Shown here piece after piece: positions 53,631 through 62,048 of a stretch of DNA of 64,000 nt. This DNA comes from an uncultured Elusimicrobia bacterium (GTDB lineage Bacteria > Elusimicrobiota > Elusimicrobia > Elusimicrobiales > Elusimicrobiaceae): assembly GCA_945913025.1 (NCBI GenBank), contig CAMECJ010000002.1, positions 147,066-211,065 of the forward strand, given 5' to 3'. A program made the translations under genes and the position numbers. Below the pieces are notes generated by a model that worked only from the letters and a program-made list of their open reading frames with translations, made no database searches and had not been told where the DNA came from. Positions within the stretch are counted from its first letter, which is position 1. Each line of letters begins with the position of its first letter.

Positions 53631-54552
53631 CCGGCCGGATTTTTACCGTTCCGGCCTCCGCGCCTGCTAATACACTTAACGATCCGCGCGGAGCATCCCA
53701 ATATAAATAAACGGGGCTTATGCGCAAGGCGGAAGGCACATAATCATACGTTAAACCGTTTTTTAAATGGGCCAAAATACGGACAAACACTTCTTCGCCG
53801 GAATCTAAAGGCAGTTCTTTATCGCTGGTTTGAACAGAAAAACGCGTCAGGGCCACTTCGCTTTGCGGCGCAAAAAAGTATTTTACCGAGAGCGCACCGA
53901 ACCAAGCGGATTCCGCGCGCGCATACTCTAGCGCAAAACCGGTTCCGTAAGTAAATCCCGCCGCTTCCAATGCTTGCTGCGCCCGCGCCAATTCATTCTG
54001 TGTTCCCGTAACAAGCGCGCGAAATGATTTTTTGGGCAGCGGTATTTTCTCCCACACATTTTCCGGCGACGCCAGCGCAACACCGCCAAACGCTTCCGGC
54101 ACGCTTAACAAAGCCAAAGCTATTTTCGCTCCTGCTTCGCCGCGGGCCGCGATAATGCGGTTCTCCGCGCCCGACAGCACGGGATAATTCGTTTCCAAAT
54201 AAGGCAGCAATTCGCGCGTGACAAAGCGGATAATAGTTTGCTCATCCGCATAGTCGCCGTCTTGAAAATCTACAGCAGCCACAATCATTTTGTTTTGTTG
54301 CATAAACGCTTCCGCCTCCGCTGCCTGCTTGGGCCCCGCTCCCAGCAATACCGCCAACGGATAAGTTCCCTTTAATGGGATAAACGGCTCGGGCAGAAAT
54401 ACGGTCAGCGTATGGCTGTTGCCAATGACAGCAGACGGGAAATGCGCGAAAGTTTCCCGTCCGGGTTTGATAATCATAATTTCTTCGTTTTGGGCAAAAA
54501 GCGTATGTACGCCCACCAACAAAAATATAGTAAAAAAAATAAGTTTTTTCAT
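53584..54552 (-). CDS. Secreted esterase-like α/β-hydrolase fold protein, probably without catalytic Ser
   Basis: The protein has 322 residues and a signal peptide (~1-21, ending TLFAQ). The central part (~55-215) follows the esterase D pattern: YPLAVLLGAG, VTRELLPYLETNYPV, then IIAARGEAGAKIALALL, where the usual GxSxGG nucleophile elbow reads RGEAGA with no Ser. A C-terminal β-rich domain (~225-322) follows. It is probably a binding or inactive relative. TGC TAAAAT ends seven bases before the ATG. Confidence 0.72.
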   Translation of the reverse strand: MKKLIFFTIFLLVGVHTLFAQNEEIMIIKPGRETFAHFPSAVIGNSHTLTVFLPEPFIPLKGTYPLAVLLGAGPKQAAEAEAFMQQNKMIVAAVDFQDGDYADEQTIIRFVTRELLPYLETNYPVLSGAENRIIAARGEAGAKIALALLSVPEAFGGVALASPENVWEKIPLPKKSFRALVTGTQNELARAQQALEAAGFTYGTGFALEYARAESAWFGALSVKYFFAPQSEVALTRFSVQTSDKELPLDSGEEVFVRILAHLKNGLTYDYVPSALRISPVYLYWDAPRGSLSVLAGAEAGTVKIRPVVDKPSFSFKIKLKK

Positions 54553-54568
54553 ATATAGGATTTTAGCA
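54553..54568 (-). promoter_or_regulatory. Extended -10 abutting the esterase-like gene
   Basis: Minus strand TGC TAAAAT (54568-54560), seven bases, ATG at 54552. Confidence 0.55.
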
Positions 54569-54684
54569 TATCCCATGCGCAATAAGCCATAGGCCTAGAG
54601 GCGGGTGGGTCTAAAGGCCCTTGTTTTTATTCGTTAAAACAAGTAAATTTGAAATATACGACTCAGCATTTAGGGAGCCTGTTT

Positions 54685-54849
54685 ATGACGAAAAAAACAT
54701 CTTTGCGTTTTTTACTTGCTTTGGGAAATACCAAAATAGTGGTACTCAATCAACAAGAAGCACTTCAAGTATATGCAAGACAAGATGCCGCCCATAAAAA
54801 GCACGCGGTAGCCGCCGAGCGGATTTCAGAAGCGCTGTCCCTTCAGTAG
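54685..54849 (+). CDS. Small hypothetical protein, 54 residues
   Basis: MTKKTSLRFLLALGN opens the protein, followed by a mixed helical, Ala/Glu-rich part (EALQVYARQD, AVAAERISEAL). GGGAG lies upstream of the ATG at 54685, and a strong terminator follows the stop by 19 bases, which supports a real transcript. No family is recognised. Confidence 0.5.
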   Translation: MTKKTSLRFLLALGNTKIVVLNQQEALQVYARQDAAHKKHAVAAERISEALSLQ

Positions 54850-54867
54850 CCGCCGTCTTTTCCATTT

Positions 54868-54899
54868 ACTCCGCCGTTTGACACGCGGCGGAGTTTTTT
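54868..54899 (+). terminator. Terminator after the 54-residue gene
   Basis: ACTCCGCCG / CGGCGGAGT with T run. Confidence 0.9.
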
Positions 54900-54944
54900 G
54901 TCCGCCGTAACACGCAAATAATAAGTTATAATGGGAATAAGAGG

Positions 54945-55997
54945 ATGATTATGTTTCCAACAAAGAACCTGTTTTTAGTAACCTTTTTGGTCATGACGGC
55001 AATAATGCCTGCCCTTGCCGCAGACTCCCTGCAAAAAACGCTTCCGCTTTTGCAAAAGCGCCGCCGAACGGCAGCGGAAAACCACCAAGTGCTGGCCATT
55101 TTCCGCACTGCCAAAGATCCGGACACTGTCTTTGCCGCCGGAGCCAGCCTCGTTAAAACGCCGCCCGCTAAAGCGCAGGAGCCCGCGTTGTTTAACTTGC
55201 TCCTCCGTCCAACCGATCCGCTGAAACAAACCTTTGCCGCGGTTATTATTACGGCGATGGGCCAAACGCACGAAGAATTATTGCCCATTTTAGAGCAAGC
55301 CCTTACCGGTCAAGACCCTGCCTTGCGGGCTTACGCAGCCGGTGCGTATGCGTTTATCCGCCCGCAAGAGACTGCCCACTCCGCAGAAATCGTACGGCTG
55401 TATATTTTTGATCCCGCGTTTGCCCTGCGCGCAATGAACCAAACGGCCCAAGACGCCCGTGCGCAAACCAAAATTTTAAAGGAAGTTTCCTCCTCTACAG
55501 ATGCTCAGATCCGTGCAGCGGCGGCGGCGTGGTTGGGCGCGCTGCATACGCCGGAAGGCGCCAAACTCTTGTTAAAAATGGCAAAAACAGAAAAGGACTC
55601 TCAAGTTTCCGCACAAATCGCCACAGGGTTGGCCAAAAACCGCAGTTTAACGATGAAATCCGTCATCAAAGAATTACGCCGCAGCCCGCAGTCGGAACAG
55701 TCAGCCACCTATGCTCTCGCGCTCGGTTTTATGACGGGTAACGCCGCAGACGCCCTGCGTAAAGGGTTAGAAGATAAAAATGCAAACGTCCGCGCCAATT
55801 CCGCACGCGCCGCCGCTTATATGGCGGGGGTATTATCCAATCCGGACGCTTTCGCCTATACGTCAGACCGCGCTTTTGACATCAGCCTGTTAAAAAGCCT
55901 TATTCCCATACTAAACCTACAGGCAAAAACCGCGTCCGGCGATGAAAAAATATACGCCGAAAACGCTTTACGACAAATTGAAAAACTGATGGAGTAA
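54945..55997 (+). CDS. Exported HEAT-repeat protein
   Basis: The protein has 350 residues and a signal peptide (~1-27, ending MPALAADS). The rest is α-helical HEAT/PBS-type repeats of ~30 residues. Recognisable units contain DPALRAYAAGAYAF, DAQIRAAAAAWLGAL, DSQVSAQIATGLAK and NANVRANSARAAAYMAG. It is probably a periplasmic scaffold; partners are unknown. AGAGGATG precedes the ATG, and dut follows after three bases, so they form a transcript. Confidence 0.88.
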   Translation: MIMFPTKNLFLVTFLVMTAIMPALAADSLQKTLPLLQKRRRTAAENHQVLAIFRTAKDPDTVFAAGASLVKTPPAKAQEPALFNLLLRPTDPLKQTFAAVIITAMGQTHEELLPILEQALTGQDPALRAYAAGAYAFIRPQETAHSAEIVRLYIFDPAFALRAMNQTAQDARAQTKILKEVSSSTDAQIRAAAAAWLGALHTPEGAKLLLKMAKTEKDSQVSAQIATGLAKNRSLTMKSVIKELRRSPQSEQSATYALALGFMTGNAADALRKGLEDKNANVRANSARAAAYMAGVLSNPDAFAYTSDRAFDISLLKSLIPILNLQAKTASGDEKIYAENALRQIEKLME

Positions 55998-56000
55998 ACG

Positions 56001-56432
56001 ATGAATCAACCCGTTTTAAAAGTAAAAAAACTGGCACCGCACGCCAAATTACCCCACCGTGCGCACGAAACGGATTCGGGCGCGGATTTGTTTGCACTGG
56101 AACGCACGGTGCTTGCTCCGCACGCCGTAACAAACGTACATACGGGCGTATGCGTGGAACTGCCGGAAAACACCTCGGGCATTATTTGGGGCAAAAGCTC
56201 CGTGGAAAGCAAAGGAATCAAGGCAATGGCAGGGCTGGTGGACGCGCCGTACCGCGGCGAGCTGATTGTATGTATGTACAATTTAAACGATACGGAATTT
56301 GTATTTGACGCCGGCCAAAAAGTGGCGCAGTTGGTGGTAATCCCTACGCTGTATCCGTCATTTGAAGAGGCGCAAGAACTGAGCCAAACTTCCCGCGGCG
56401 GAGGCGGATTTGGCAGTACGGGACGCAACTGA
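56001..56432 (+). CDS. dut: dUTP diphosphatase
   Basis: Dut hydrolyses dUTP to dUMP, preventing uracil in DNA. The 143-residue trimeric-type enzyme shows all five motifs: DSGADLFA, GKSSVESKGI, GLVDAPYRGEL, GQKVAQLVV and RGGGGFGSTGRN. It is co-transcribed with the HEAT-repeat gene. Confidence 0.97.
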   Translation: MNQPVLKVKKLAPHAKLPHRAHETDSGADLFALERTVLAPHAVTNVHTGVCVELPENTSGIIWGKSSVESKGIKAMAGLVDAPYRGELIVCMYNLNDTEFVFDAGQKVAQLVVIPTLYPSFEEAQELSQTSRGGGGFGSTGRN

Positions 56433-56441
56433 TATTTACAA

Positions 56442-56474
56442 AAAGAGGGCCTTCCGGTTAAGAGGGCCCTCTTT
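56442..56474. terminator. Bidirectional terminator between dut and pilin unit 9
   Basis: AAAGAGGGCC / GGCCCTCTTT with a 13-base loop. Confidence 0.9.
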
Positions 56475-56487
56475 ATTATCCTTCAAA

Positions 56488-56934
56488 TTATTCTACCGTG
56501 TAGCCGGAAGAAACAAAAGAAGCACACAGCTTTTCTCCTTCCTCGCCTATCCCCGTACAAGTGCGCTGTCCGTCCTTAGTGGAATGGGCATTGGTATAGA
56601 GTTTAAGGGTATAGCCGTCGCCGTCCAAATCGCGGTCGATTTGCACCCAGCCGTTCGCCAACGTATACGTAAAATCGGGCGTTTTATACGTACTGTCGTC
56701 TATCCATTGTCCGCCGGAAATATGCACGTCCAAATCTGTACGGACGGGCGTTTTGTTAGGCTGTAAATCCAACGCGCGGTTGGCGGCTTCCAACATTGTT
56801 CGTCCGTTAGCAAATGCTTCGGCGGCACGGGAACGCTCTATCGCTGTGCTGTAGTGGGGTAAAGCAATGGCGGTCAAAAGACCGATAATTAATACAACTA
56901 CCAATAACTCAATCAGCGTAAAACCCTGTTTCAT
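56488..56934 (-). CDS. Type IV pilin-like protein, unit 9
   Basis: This 148-residue prepilin, the shortest of the set, has leader MKQG before FTLIELL, Glu5, and helix VVVLIIGLLTAIALPHY. The head has a Trp/Asp-rich centre and two late Cys (RTCTG, KLCASF). GGAGG precedes the ATG at 56934. Its promoter is of a different kind: TTGTAT near 56990 and TATACT near 56970, no T tract and no shared leader. So it may be controlled apart from the other units. Confidence 0.92.
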   Translation of the reverse strand: MKQGFTLIELLVVVLIIGLLTAIALPHYSTAIERSRAAEAFANGRTMLEAANRALDLQPNKTPVRTDLDVHISGGQWIDDSTYKTPDFTYTLANGWVQIDRDLDGDGYTLKLYTNAHSTKDGQRTCTGIGEEGEKLCASFVSSGYTVE

Positions 56935-57034
56935 AACTCCTCCCAAAAAATAAGTATTGATTACAGTATAAAACACGCGGAGACAAAATACAAGTTTTTT
57001 CATTTGTTTTTACTATAGAAACTTGCGGAAAATT

Positions 57035-57049
57035 TGCTATCATTAATGT
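57035..57049 (+). promoter_or_regulatory. Extended -10 abutting kdsA
   Basis: TGC TATCAT (57035-57043), six bases, ATG at 57050. It would drive the whole kds-lpt operon. Confidence 0.6.
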
Positions 57050-57877
57050 ATGCAGAAAATTATCAAAATAAACAATTTAAAAATTTCCAACCGCCTGCCT
57101 TTATCGTTTATGGCAGGCACCTGTGTGATTGAAAGCGAAAAACAGTATTTGGATTTTGCTCAAAAACTCAAAGCACTGATCGCAAAAACCAAACACCCCT
57201 TTATTTTAAAAGCTTCTTTTGATAAAGCCAACCGAACCGCAGTAGACGCCTACCGCGGCCCAGGGCTTGCCAAAGGGTTAGAAATTTTAGCCAAAGCAAA
57301 AGCGCTTACCAAGCTGCCGGTGTTGGTAGATGTACACGAACCTTGGCAGGCCGAAGAAGCCGCCCAAGTGGCTGATATTCTGCAAATTCCGGCTTTTTTG
57401 TGCCGCCAGACGGACCTCGTACTGGCCTGTGCGGACACGGGCAAGGCGGTCAACGTCAAAAAAGGCCAGTTTCTGGCCCCGTCGGCAATGGAACAAATCA
57501 TTAAAAAAATTGAATCCCGCGGGAACAAGAACATTCTGCTTACCGAACGCGGCGCCAGCTTCGGCTACGGCGATTTGGTGGTGGATATGCGCTCGCTGGA
57601 AATAATGAAACAGTTTGGCTATCCCGTTATTTTTGACGCCACCCACTCCGTGCAAAAACCCGGAGCGCTCGGTTCCTGCACGGGCGGAAACCGCCAGATG
57701 GCCCCTGTGCTCGCCAAAGCGGCAGTGGCGCTGGGCATCGCGGGTGTATTTTTTGAAGCGCATCCGGATCCGGACCACGCGTTGTCGGACGGGCCCAATT
57801 CGCTTGACCTGACGCTGGCCGCCAAAATGACGCGCGAGTTGTGCGCGATTGACCAAGTCGTCAAAAAATTTAAATAA
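57050..57877 (+). CDS. kdsA: 3-deoxy-8-phosphooctulonate synthase
   Basis: KdsA joins PEP and arabinose-5-phosphate to give Kdo-8-phosphate for LPS. The 275 residues are of normal length. Motifs: AGTCVIES, KASFDKANR, LVDVHEPWQA, IPAFLCRQTDL, GASFGYGDLVVDMRS, DATHSVQKPG and FFEAHPDPDHALSDGPN. It is the first gene of a tightly packed LPS operon. Confidence 0.97.
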   Translation: MQKIIKINNLKISNRLPLSFMAGTCVIESEKQYLDFAQKLKALIAKTKHPFILKASFDKANRTAVDAYRGPGLAKGLEILAKAKALTKLPVLVDVHEPWQAEEAAQVADILQIPAFLCRQTDLVLACADTGKAVNVKKGQFLAPSAMEQIIKKIESRGNKNILLTERGASFGYGDLVVDMRSLEIMKQFGYPVIFDATHSVQKPGALGSCTGGNRQMAPVLAKAAVALGIAGVFFEAHPDPDHALSDGPNSLDLTLAAKMTRELCAIDQVVKKFK

Positions 57878-57879
57878 CG

Positions 57880-58056
57880 ATGAACGAAAACTCCGTCTGG
57901 AAACCCACGCTTTTATGGCACGCCAAAATCTTCGGCGTGTTGTTGGTGTGTTGTTTGGCGGCGTATTTCGTGTTGGCGTACGCAACGGCAAAATTGCCGG
58001 CGCCGTACCAAAAACACCGGCCCTCGGCGCAAACCACGCCGTGGCTGAACAGGTAA
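57880..58056 (+). CDS. Small single-span membrane protein, 58 residues
   Basis: It lies two bases after kdsA and four before kdsD. It starts MNENSVWKPTLLWHAK, then has one span (~17-37, IFGVLLVCCLAAYFVLAYA), then a Pro-rich basic tail ending TPWLNR. No ribosome site stands out, but the spacing and steady codon use in a packed operon argue that it is real. The place would suit a KdsC or an Lpt accessory, but at 58 residues it cannot be the KdsC phosphatase. Function unknown. Confidence 0.6.
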   Translation: MNENSVWKPTLLWHAKIFGVLLVCCLAAYFVLAYATAKLPAPYQKHRPSAQTTPWLNR

Positions 58057-58060
58057 AATT

Positions 58061-59059
58061 ATGATTCTAAAATACTCTCCCTCCGCCGTAAAAAAATTGG
58101 CTTTAGAAGTATTGGACGTGGAACACAAAGCGCTGGAACTGAGCCGCAAAAGCATCGGCGCAGAATTTTTAAAAGCGGTGGACGTCATTGCCAAAAGCAA
58201 GGGGCGCGTTGTCATACTGGGTATCGGCAAAAGCGGGCTGATCGGGCGGAAAATAGCCGCCACGCTCGCCTCTACGGGAACGCCCTCGTTTTTTGTGCAT
58301 CCGGTGGAAGCCCTGCACGGCGATTTGGGAATGATTACGGCGGGAGACGTTATTTTGGCCATTTCGTTCTCGGGCCAAACGGAAGAAATCAACCGCATTT
58401 TACCTTCGCTGGAACGCCGCAAATTGACAATTATCTCAATGACGGGGCATAAATCCTCCAAGCTTGCACTGATGTCGGACATTCACATTCCCGTCTACAT
58501 TGAACGCGAAGCCTGCCCCTATAACCTCGCGCCGACGGCCTCCACCACTGCCACCTTGGCGATAGGCGACGCATTAGCGCTGTGCCTAATGAAAGTAAAA
58601 CATTTTGAAAAACGCGATTTTGCCACCTTCCACCCGGGTGGGTCCTTAGGCAAACTGCTTACCCAGCAAGTAAAAGATTTAATGCGTACCGGCAAAAACA
58701 ACCCCGTCGTGCCGCTTACGGCCACCGTGCAGGACACGCTGTTTGTGATGACGAAAACCGGCGGCGTGGGCGCAACCAGCGTAGTGGACAAAAACGGTAA
58801 ACTGGCCGGCTATTTTACCGACGGAGACTTGCGCCGTCTGCTCCAGCAGGGGGCCGATGTCTTGGGCAGAAACATCACGGAAGTGATGACCAAAAACCCG
58901 CACCATTTGACCGACGAAATGCCCGCCATTGAAGCCGCCAAAATGATTCACGCCACGCACGTGGACAACCTGCCGGTTCTCAACAAAACGGGCAAAGTGG
59001 TGGGAATTATTGATGAAAAAGATTTAATTGAATTTTTGGCATTACTGGATAAAAAATGA
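58061..59059 (+). CDS. kdsD: Arabinose-5-phosphate isomerase
   Basis: KdsD makes arabinose-5-phosphate from ribulose-5-phosphate for KdsA. The 332-residue protein has an N-terminal SIS domain (GIGKSGLIGRKIAATLASTGTPSFFVHP in part; HGDLGMI; SFSGQTEE) and two C-terminal CBS domains (~205-330, with DLMRTG and VTKNP-like starts). It overlaps lptC by four bases. Confidence 0.96.
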   Translation: MILKYSPSAVKKLALEVLDVEHKALELSRKSIGAEFLKAVDVIAKSKGRVVILGIGKSGLIGRKIAATLASTGTPSFFVHPVEALHGDLGMITAGDVILAISFSGQTEEINRILPSLERRKLTIISMTGHKSSKLALMSDIHIPVYIEREACPYNLAPTASTTATLAIGDALALCLMKVKHFEKRDFATFHPGGSLGKLLTQQVKDLMRTGKNNPVVPLTATVQDTLFVMTKTGGVGATSVVDKNGKLAGYFTDGDLRRLLQQGADVLGRNITEVMTKNPHHLTDEMPAIEAAKMIHATHVDNLPVLNKTGKVVGIIDEKDLIEFLALLDKK

Positions 59060-59592
59060 GAAAAATTTTCTTTTTTCCCCTCTTTCTTTTAACGCTGGCC
59101 GCCTGCGGCGGCAAAGACTCGTTTGCTCCAGAGGACGATGCCGGCCTCCAGCTGGCGTCAAAAGTTTCCATTTTTGAGTCCAAAGACAGCCAGAAAAAAT
59201 GGCTGCTTACCGCCGAAAATGTAGATTTTGCCGATCTGCAAAGCGCCACGCTCAAAAATCCCGAGCTGCTGCTGAAAGAAAACGGACAGGACAGCGCTCG
59301 CGTATCGGGCGACTCGGGCACATTTGATTATACTCAAAAGCTTGTTACTATTAACGAAAACGCCGAAATCGTTTCCTTTACGGAAGATGTCGTCATTACC
59401 ACGAACCGCGTCTTTTACGACGTGAATAAAGACCGTATCTGGTCCGACGACAAAACCACCGTCATCCGCGGCGGAACCAAAGTTACGGCGCGCGGCGGCG
59501 TGGAAACCAATTCCAAATTAACCAAAATTGAACTCAAAAAGCAGTCTACGCGTCTGCCCGATAACGCCGCCGAACTGCGGCGGAAAAAATGA
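59056..59592 (+). CDS. lptC: LptC-like lipoprotein of LPS export
   Basis: The protein has 178 residues with lipobox LAAC at ~14-17, so it is a lipoprotein rather than the single-span LptC of E. coli. The LptC β-jellyroll pattern is seen: WLLTAENVDF, DYTQKLVTINENAEI, TTNRVFYDVNKDRIWSDDKTTVIRGG (in part). LptC bridges LptBFG and LptA in the periplasm. It overlaps kdsD and lptA. Confidence 0.85.
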   Translation: MRKIFFFPLFLLTLAACGGKDSFAPEDDAGLQLASKVSIFESKDSQKKWLLTAENVDFADLQSATLKNPELLLKENGQDSARVSGDSGTFDYTQKLVTINENAEIVSFTEDVVITTNRVFYDVNKDRIWSDDKTTVIRGGTKVTARGGVETNSKLTKIELKKQSTRLPDNAAELRRKK

Positions 59593-60491
59593 TGAAAAAA
59601 ACGCTTTTTTTATATTCGCTGCTTGCGCTGGCCGTTTTTTTAAACGGCTGCAAAACCGTTCGCGCCGAGGGTCCCCAAATGCCCGTTCCGGCCGCCAAAC
59701 CGCATGTGGAAAAAGCAAAGAACAATTTAAAAAACAAACGCAAAACCGCGGGCGAAATTCCCCCCGTACTGGGCGGCGTAGTGCAAAGCGACAGCTGGGT
59801 AATTTATAAAGACAAACAGCAGGAAGAATTTACCGGTAACGTATCCTACGACAACGGGGCGTACATTTTCCGCGCGGATTATGCGCTTTCTGAACGTGCG
59901 CAAAGCCGCTTCTCCGCACGGGGCCGCGTCTACCTGCGCCAAAACGAACCGGACGGCTCGTTCTACGAAGCCTACGCGGACAGCGCCCGCTATAACTATA
60001 AAACGCAAAAAGGTGTTTTGACGGCAACGGCGGACAAAACGGTAAAAATCATCTATTCGGACGCAAAAAAACAAACCGTTACCGCCACCGCAAAACGCGC
60101 ATCGTTTGATTTAAACCAAAAGATTTTCATTTTGCAGGACAAGGTGCGCGTGGAACGCCCTACGCCGAAAGGCACCGAAATACTCTCTGCCGAAAAAGCC
60201 ACGTACAAGCAGGATGAAAATTACGCCATACTGGAAGGCGGCGCCAAAGCGACCGACGGTTCACGCACGCTGGAAGCCGAAACCATTGTTTACGACGGGA
60301 ACCAAAACGCTTCCTACGCATACGGGGCGCGTCCGCTTGTGCACGGGCAAACGGATCAGGGCACGTTTGCCGTCATTGCCGACAAGGTTTCCTCCGACAA
60401 TGCAGCCGGCACCATATCGCTTGACGGGAAAGTACAGGGCTGGATTGTTTCCCCGCAGTTAAATGAGGCGGACGCAAACTCCAAATTTTAG
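59589..60491 (+). CDS. lptA: LptA/OstA-like LPS transport protein
   Basis: The 300-residue protein is longer than E. coli LptA (~185) because it has more β-jellyroll repeats. The signal peptide holds a lipobox-like LNGC (~18-21), so it may also be lipidated. OstA segments include EFTGNVSYDNGAYIFRAD, FYEAYADSARYNYKTQKGVL and EILSAEKATYKQDENYAILEGGAKA (in part). It should carry LPS across the periplasm. lptB follows after ten bases. Confidence 0.85.
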   Translation: MMKKTLFLYSLLALAVFLNGCKTVRAEGPQMPVPAAKPHVEKAKNNLKNKRKTAGEIPPVLGGVVQSDSWVIYKDKQQEEFTGNVSYDNGAYIFRADYALSERAQSRFSARGRVYLRQNEPDGSFYEAYADSARYNYKTQKGVLTATADKTVKIIYSDAKKQTVTATAKRASFDLNQKIFILQDKVRVERPTPKGTEILSAEKATYKQDENYAILEGGAKATDGSRTLEAETIVYDGNQNASYAYGARPLVHGQTDQGTFAVIADKVSSDNAAGTISLDGKVQGWIVSPQLNEADANSKF

Positions 60492-60501
60492 AGGTTTTAT
60501 T

Positions 60502-61221
60502 ATGCAACTTCGCAGCGAACAAATCGTAAAAGTATACAAAGACCGTATGGTCGTCAAAGGCGTGGATATTCACGTCAAATCCGGTGAAATTGTCGGCCTT
60601 TTGGGCCCCAATGGCGCGGGCAAAACCACTTCGTTTTATATGTTGGTGGGCTTTATCCGCCCGACACGCGGCCATGTATTTATCGACGGGGACGACGTTA
60701 CCAAGCTGCCGATGTTTGAACGCGCCCGCCACGGCCTGGGTTATTTAGCGCAGGAACCCACTATTTTCAAAGGGCTTACCGTGGAAGAAAACCTGCTGGC
60801 CGTACTGGAACGCATTTTAGACGATAAAACGGAACAAAAACGCCGCGTGGACGAACTCCTGAACGAATTTGGTCTTACGAAACTGGCCAAACAAAAAGCG
60901 TGGACGCTTTCCGGCGGCGAAAAACGCCGTATGGAAATTGCGCGCTGTATGATCAGCAACCCGAAAATCATTCTTTTGGACGAACCGTTCGTCGGAATTG
61001 ATCCGATTACCGTTTCCGATCTGCGGCAGATGATTTTTAAACTCAAAGACAAAGGCATCGGCGTGCTGATTACCGACCACAACGTCCGCGAAACCCTGCC
61101 GCTGACCGAACGCGCCTATCTGATTTACGACGGTAAAATTTTAGTGGAAGGCGACCAGAATACCCTGTTAAACGACGCCAACGCCCGCCGTTTATATTTA
61201 GGCGAAGATTTTAAAATGTAA
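60502..61221 (+). CDS. lptB: LPS export ABC transporter ATP-binding protein
   Basis: LptB is the ATPase that drives LPS extraction from the inner membrane. The 239 residues show Walker A GPNGAGKTT, the Q-loop LAQEPTIFKGLTVEEN, signature LSGGEKRR, Walker B IILLDEPFVGIDP and the H-loop TDHNVRET, all matching LptB. AGAGG precedes the ATG at 60502. lptF and lptG are not in the window. Confidence 0.97.
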   Translation: MQLRSEQIVKVYKDRMVVKGVDIHVKSGEIVGLLGPNGAGKTTSFYMLVGFIRPTRGHVFIDGDDVTKLPMFERARHGLGYLAQEPTIFKGLTVEENLLAVLERILDDKTEQKRRVDELLNEFGLTKLAKQKAWTLSGGEKRRMEIARCMISNPKIILLDEPFVGIDPITVSDLRQMIFKLKDKGIGVLITDHNVRETLPLTERAYLIYDGKILVEGDQNTLLNDANARRLYLGEDFKM

Positions 61222-61223
61222 GT

Positions 61224-62048
61224 ATGGATACTTTTAAAACGGTTTCCCAAGAATTAAAACATACATTTGACCGAAATTTTTACGAACGGGCGAAATATAT
61301 TCCCTCGGCCAATGAAACGGTGGAAATTTTTCGCGCGCTGAAGGATTTTTTATACCAGTATCCGCTCGTATGCCACGAAAACGTCTGCGATGCGCCGCTG
61401 AAAATTTTAGCTGATCGCCTTGCCAAGCAAATCAAAAATTCGCTCTGCTTTTTGTGCCCAGAAAAAGGCGACTGCTCCGCCTGCGACGATAAAGCCCGTC
61501 AAATTACCTTAGATTTTATCGCGCATTTGCCCGCTTTGCAAAAACTGCTCGTCAGCGACGTAAACGCCGCTTACGAAGGAGATCCCGCCGCCGTCAGCCC
61601 GGTGGAACCGCTGCTTTGCTACCCGGGGATTGCCGCTATAACCTTTCAGCGTATGGCGCATTTTTTATATGCGCGCGGCGTGCGGTTAATTCCGCGCATC
61701 GTTACCGAGTACGCCCACAGCGTAACGGGAATTGATATACACCCTGGCGCACAAATCGGCCCTGCATTTTTTATTGACCACGGCACAGGCGTCGTCATCG
61801 GGGAGACATGCGTGATTGGCGCCAACGTAAAACTCTACCAAGGCGTCACGCTGGGAGCAAAAAGTTTTCCGCTGGATGAAAACGGCAACCCCGTTAAAGG
61901 AATTAAACGCCACCCCAATTTGCAAGACAATGTCATTATCTATGCCGAAGCCACCGTGCTGGGCAATGTAACAATCGGCAAAAACAGCGTGATCGGCGCC
62001 AATCAATGGGTAACCCGCGACGTTCCCCCCGACACCAAAGTGGGGTGA
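61224..62048 (+). CDS. cysE: Serine O-acetyltransferase-like protein, short C-terminus
   Basis: The enzyme acetylates serine for cysteine synthesis. The 274-residue protein has an N-terminal helical domain (~1-165) and a left-handed β-helix of hexapeptide repeats (~165-260). Its catalytic loop reads THPGAQIGPAFFIDHGTGVVIGET-like (here DIHPGAQIG and IDHGTGVVIGE). An unusual CFLCPEKGDCSAC four-Cys patch lies at ~75-90. The protein stops at PPDTKVG, about ten residues shorter than relatives I know, so the feedback-binding tail may be missing. It directly follows lptB. Confidence 0.85.
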   Translation: MDTFKTVSQELKHTFDRNFYERAKYIPSANETVEIFRALKDFLYQYPLVCHENVCDAPLKILADRLAKQIKNSLCFLCPEKGDCSACDDKARQITLDFIAHLPALQKLLVSDVNAAYEGDPAAVSPVEPLLCYPGIAAITFQRMAHFLYARGVRLIPRIVTEYAHSVTGIDIHPGAQIGPAFFIDHGTGVVIGETCVIGANVKLYQGVTLGAKSFPLDENGNPVKGIKRHPNLQDNVIIYAEATVLGNVTIGKNSVIGANQWVTRDVPPDTKVG

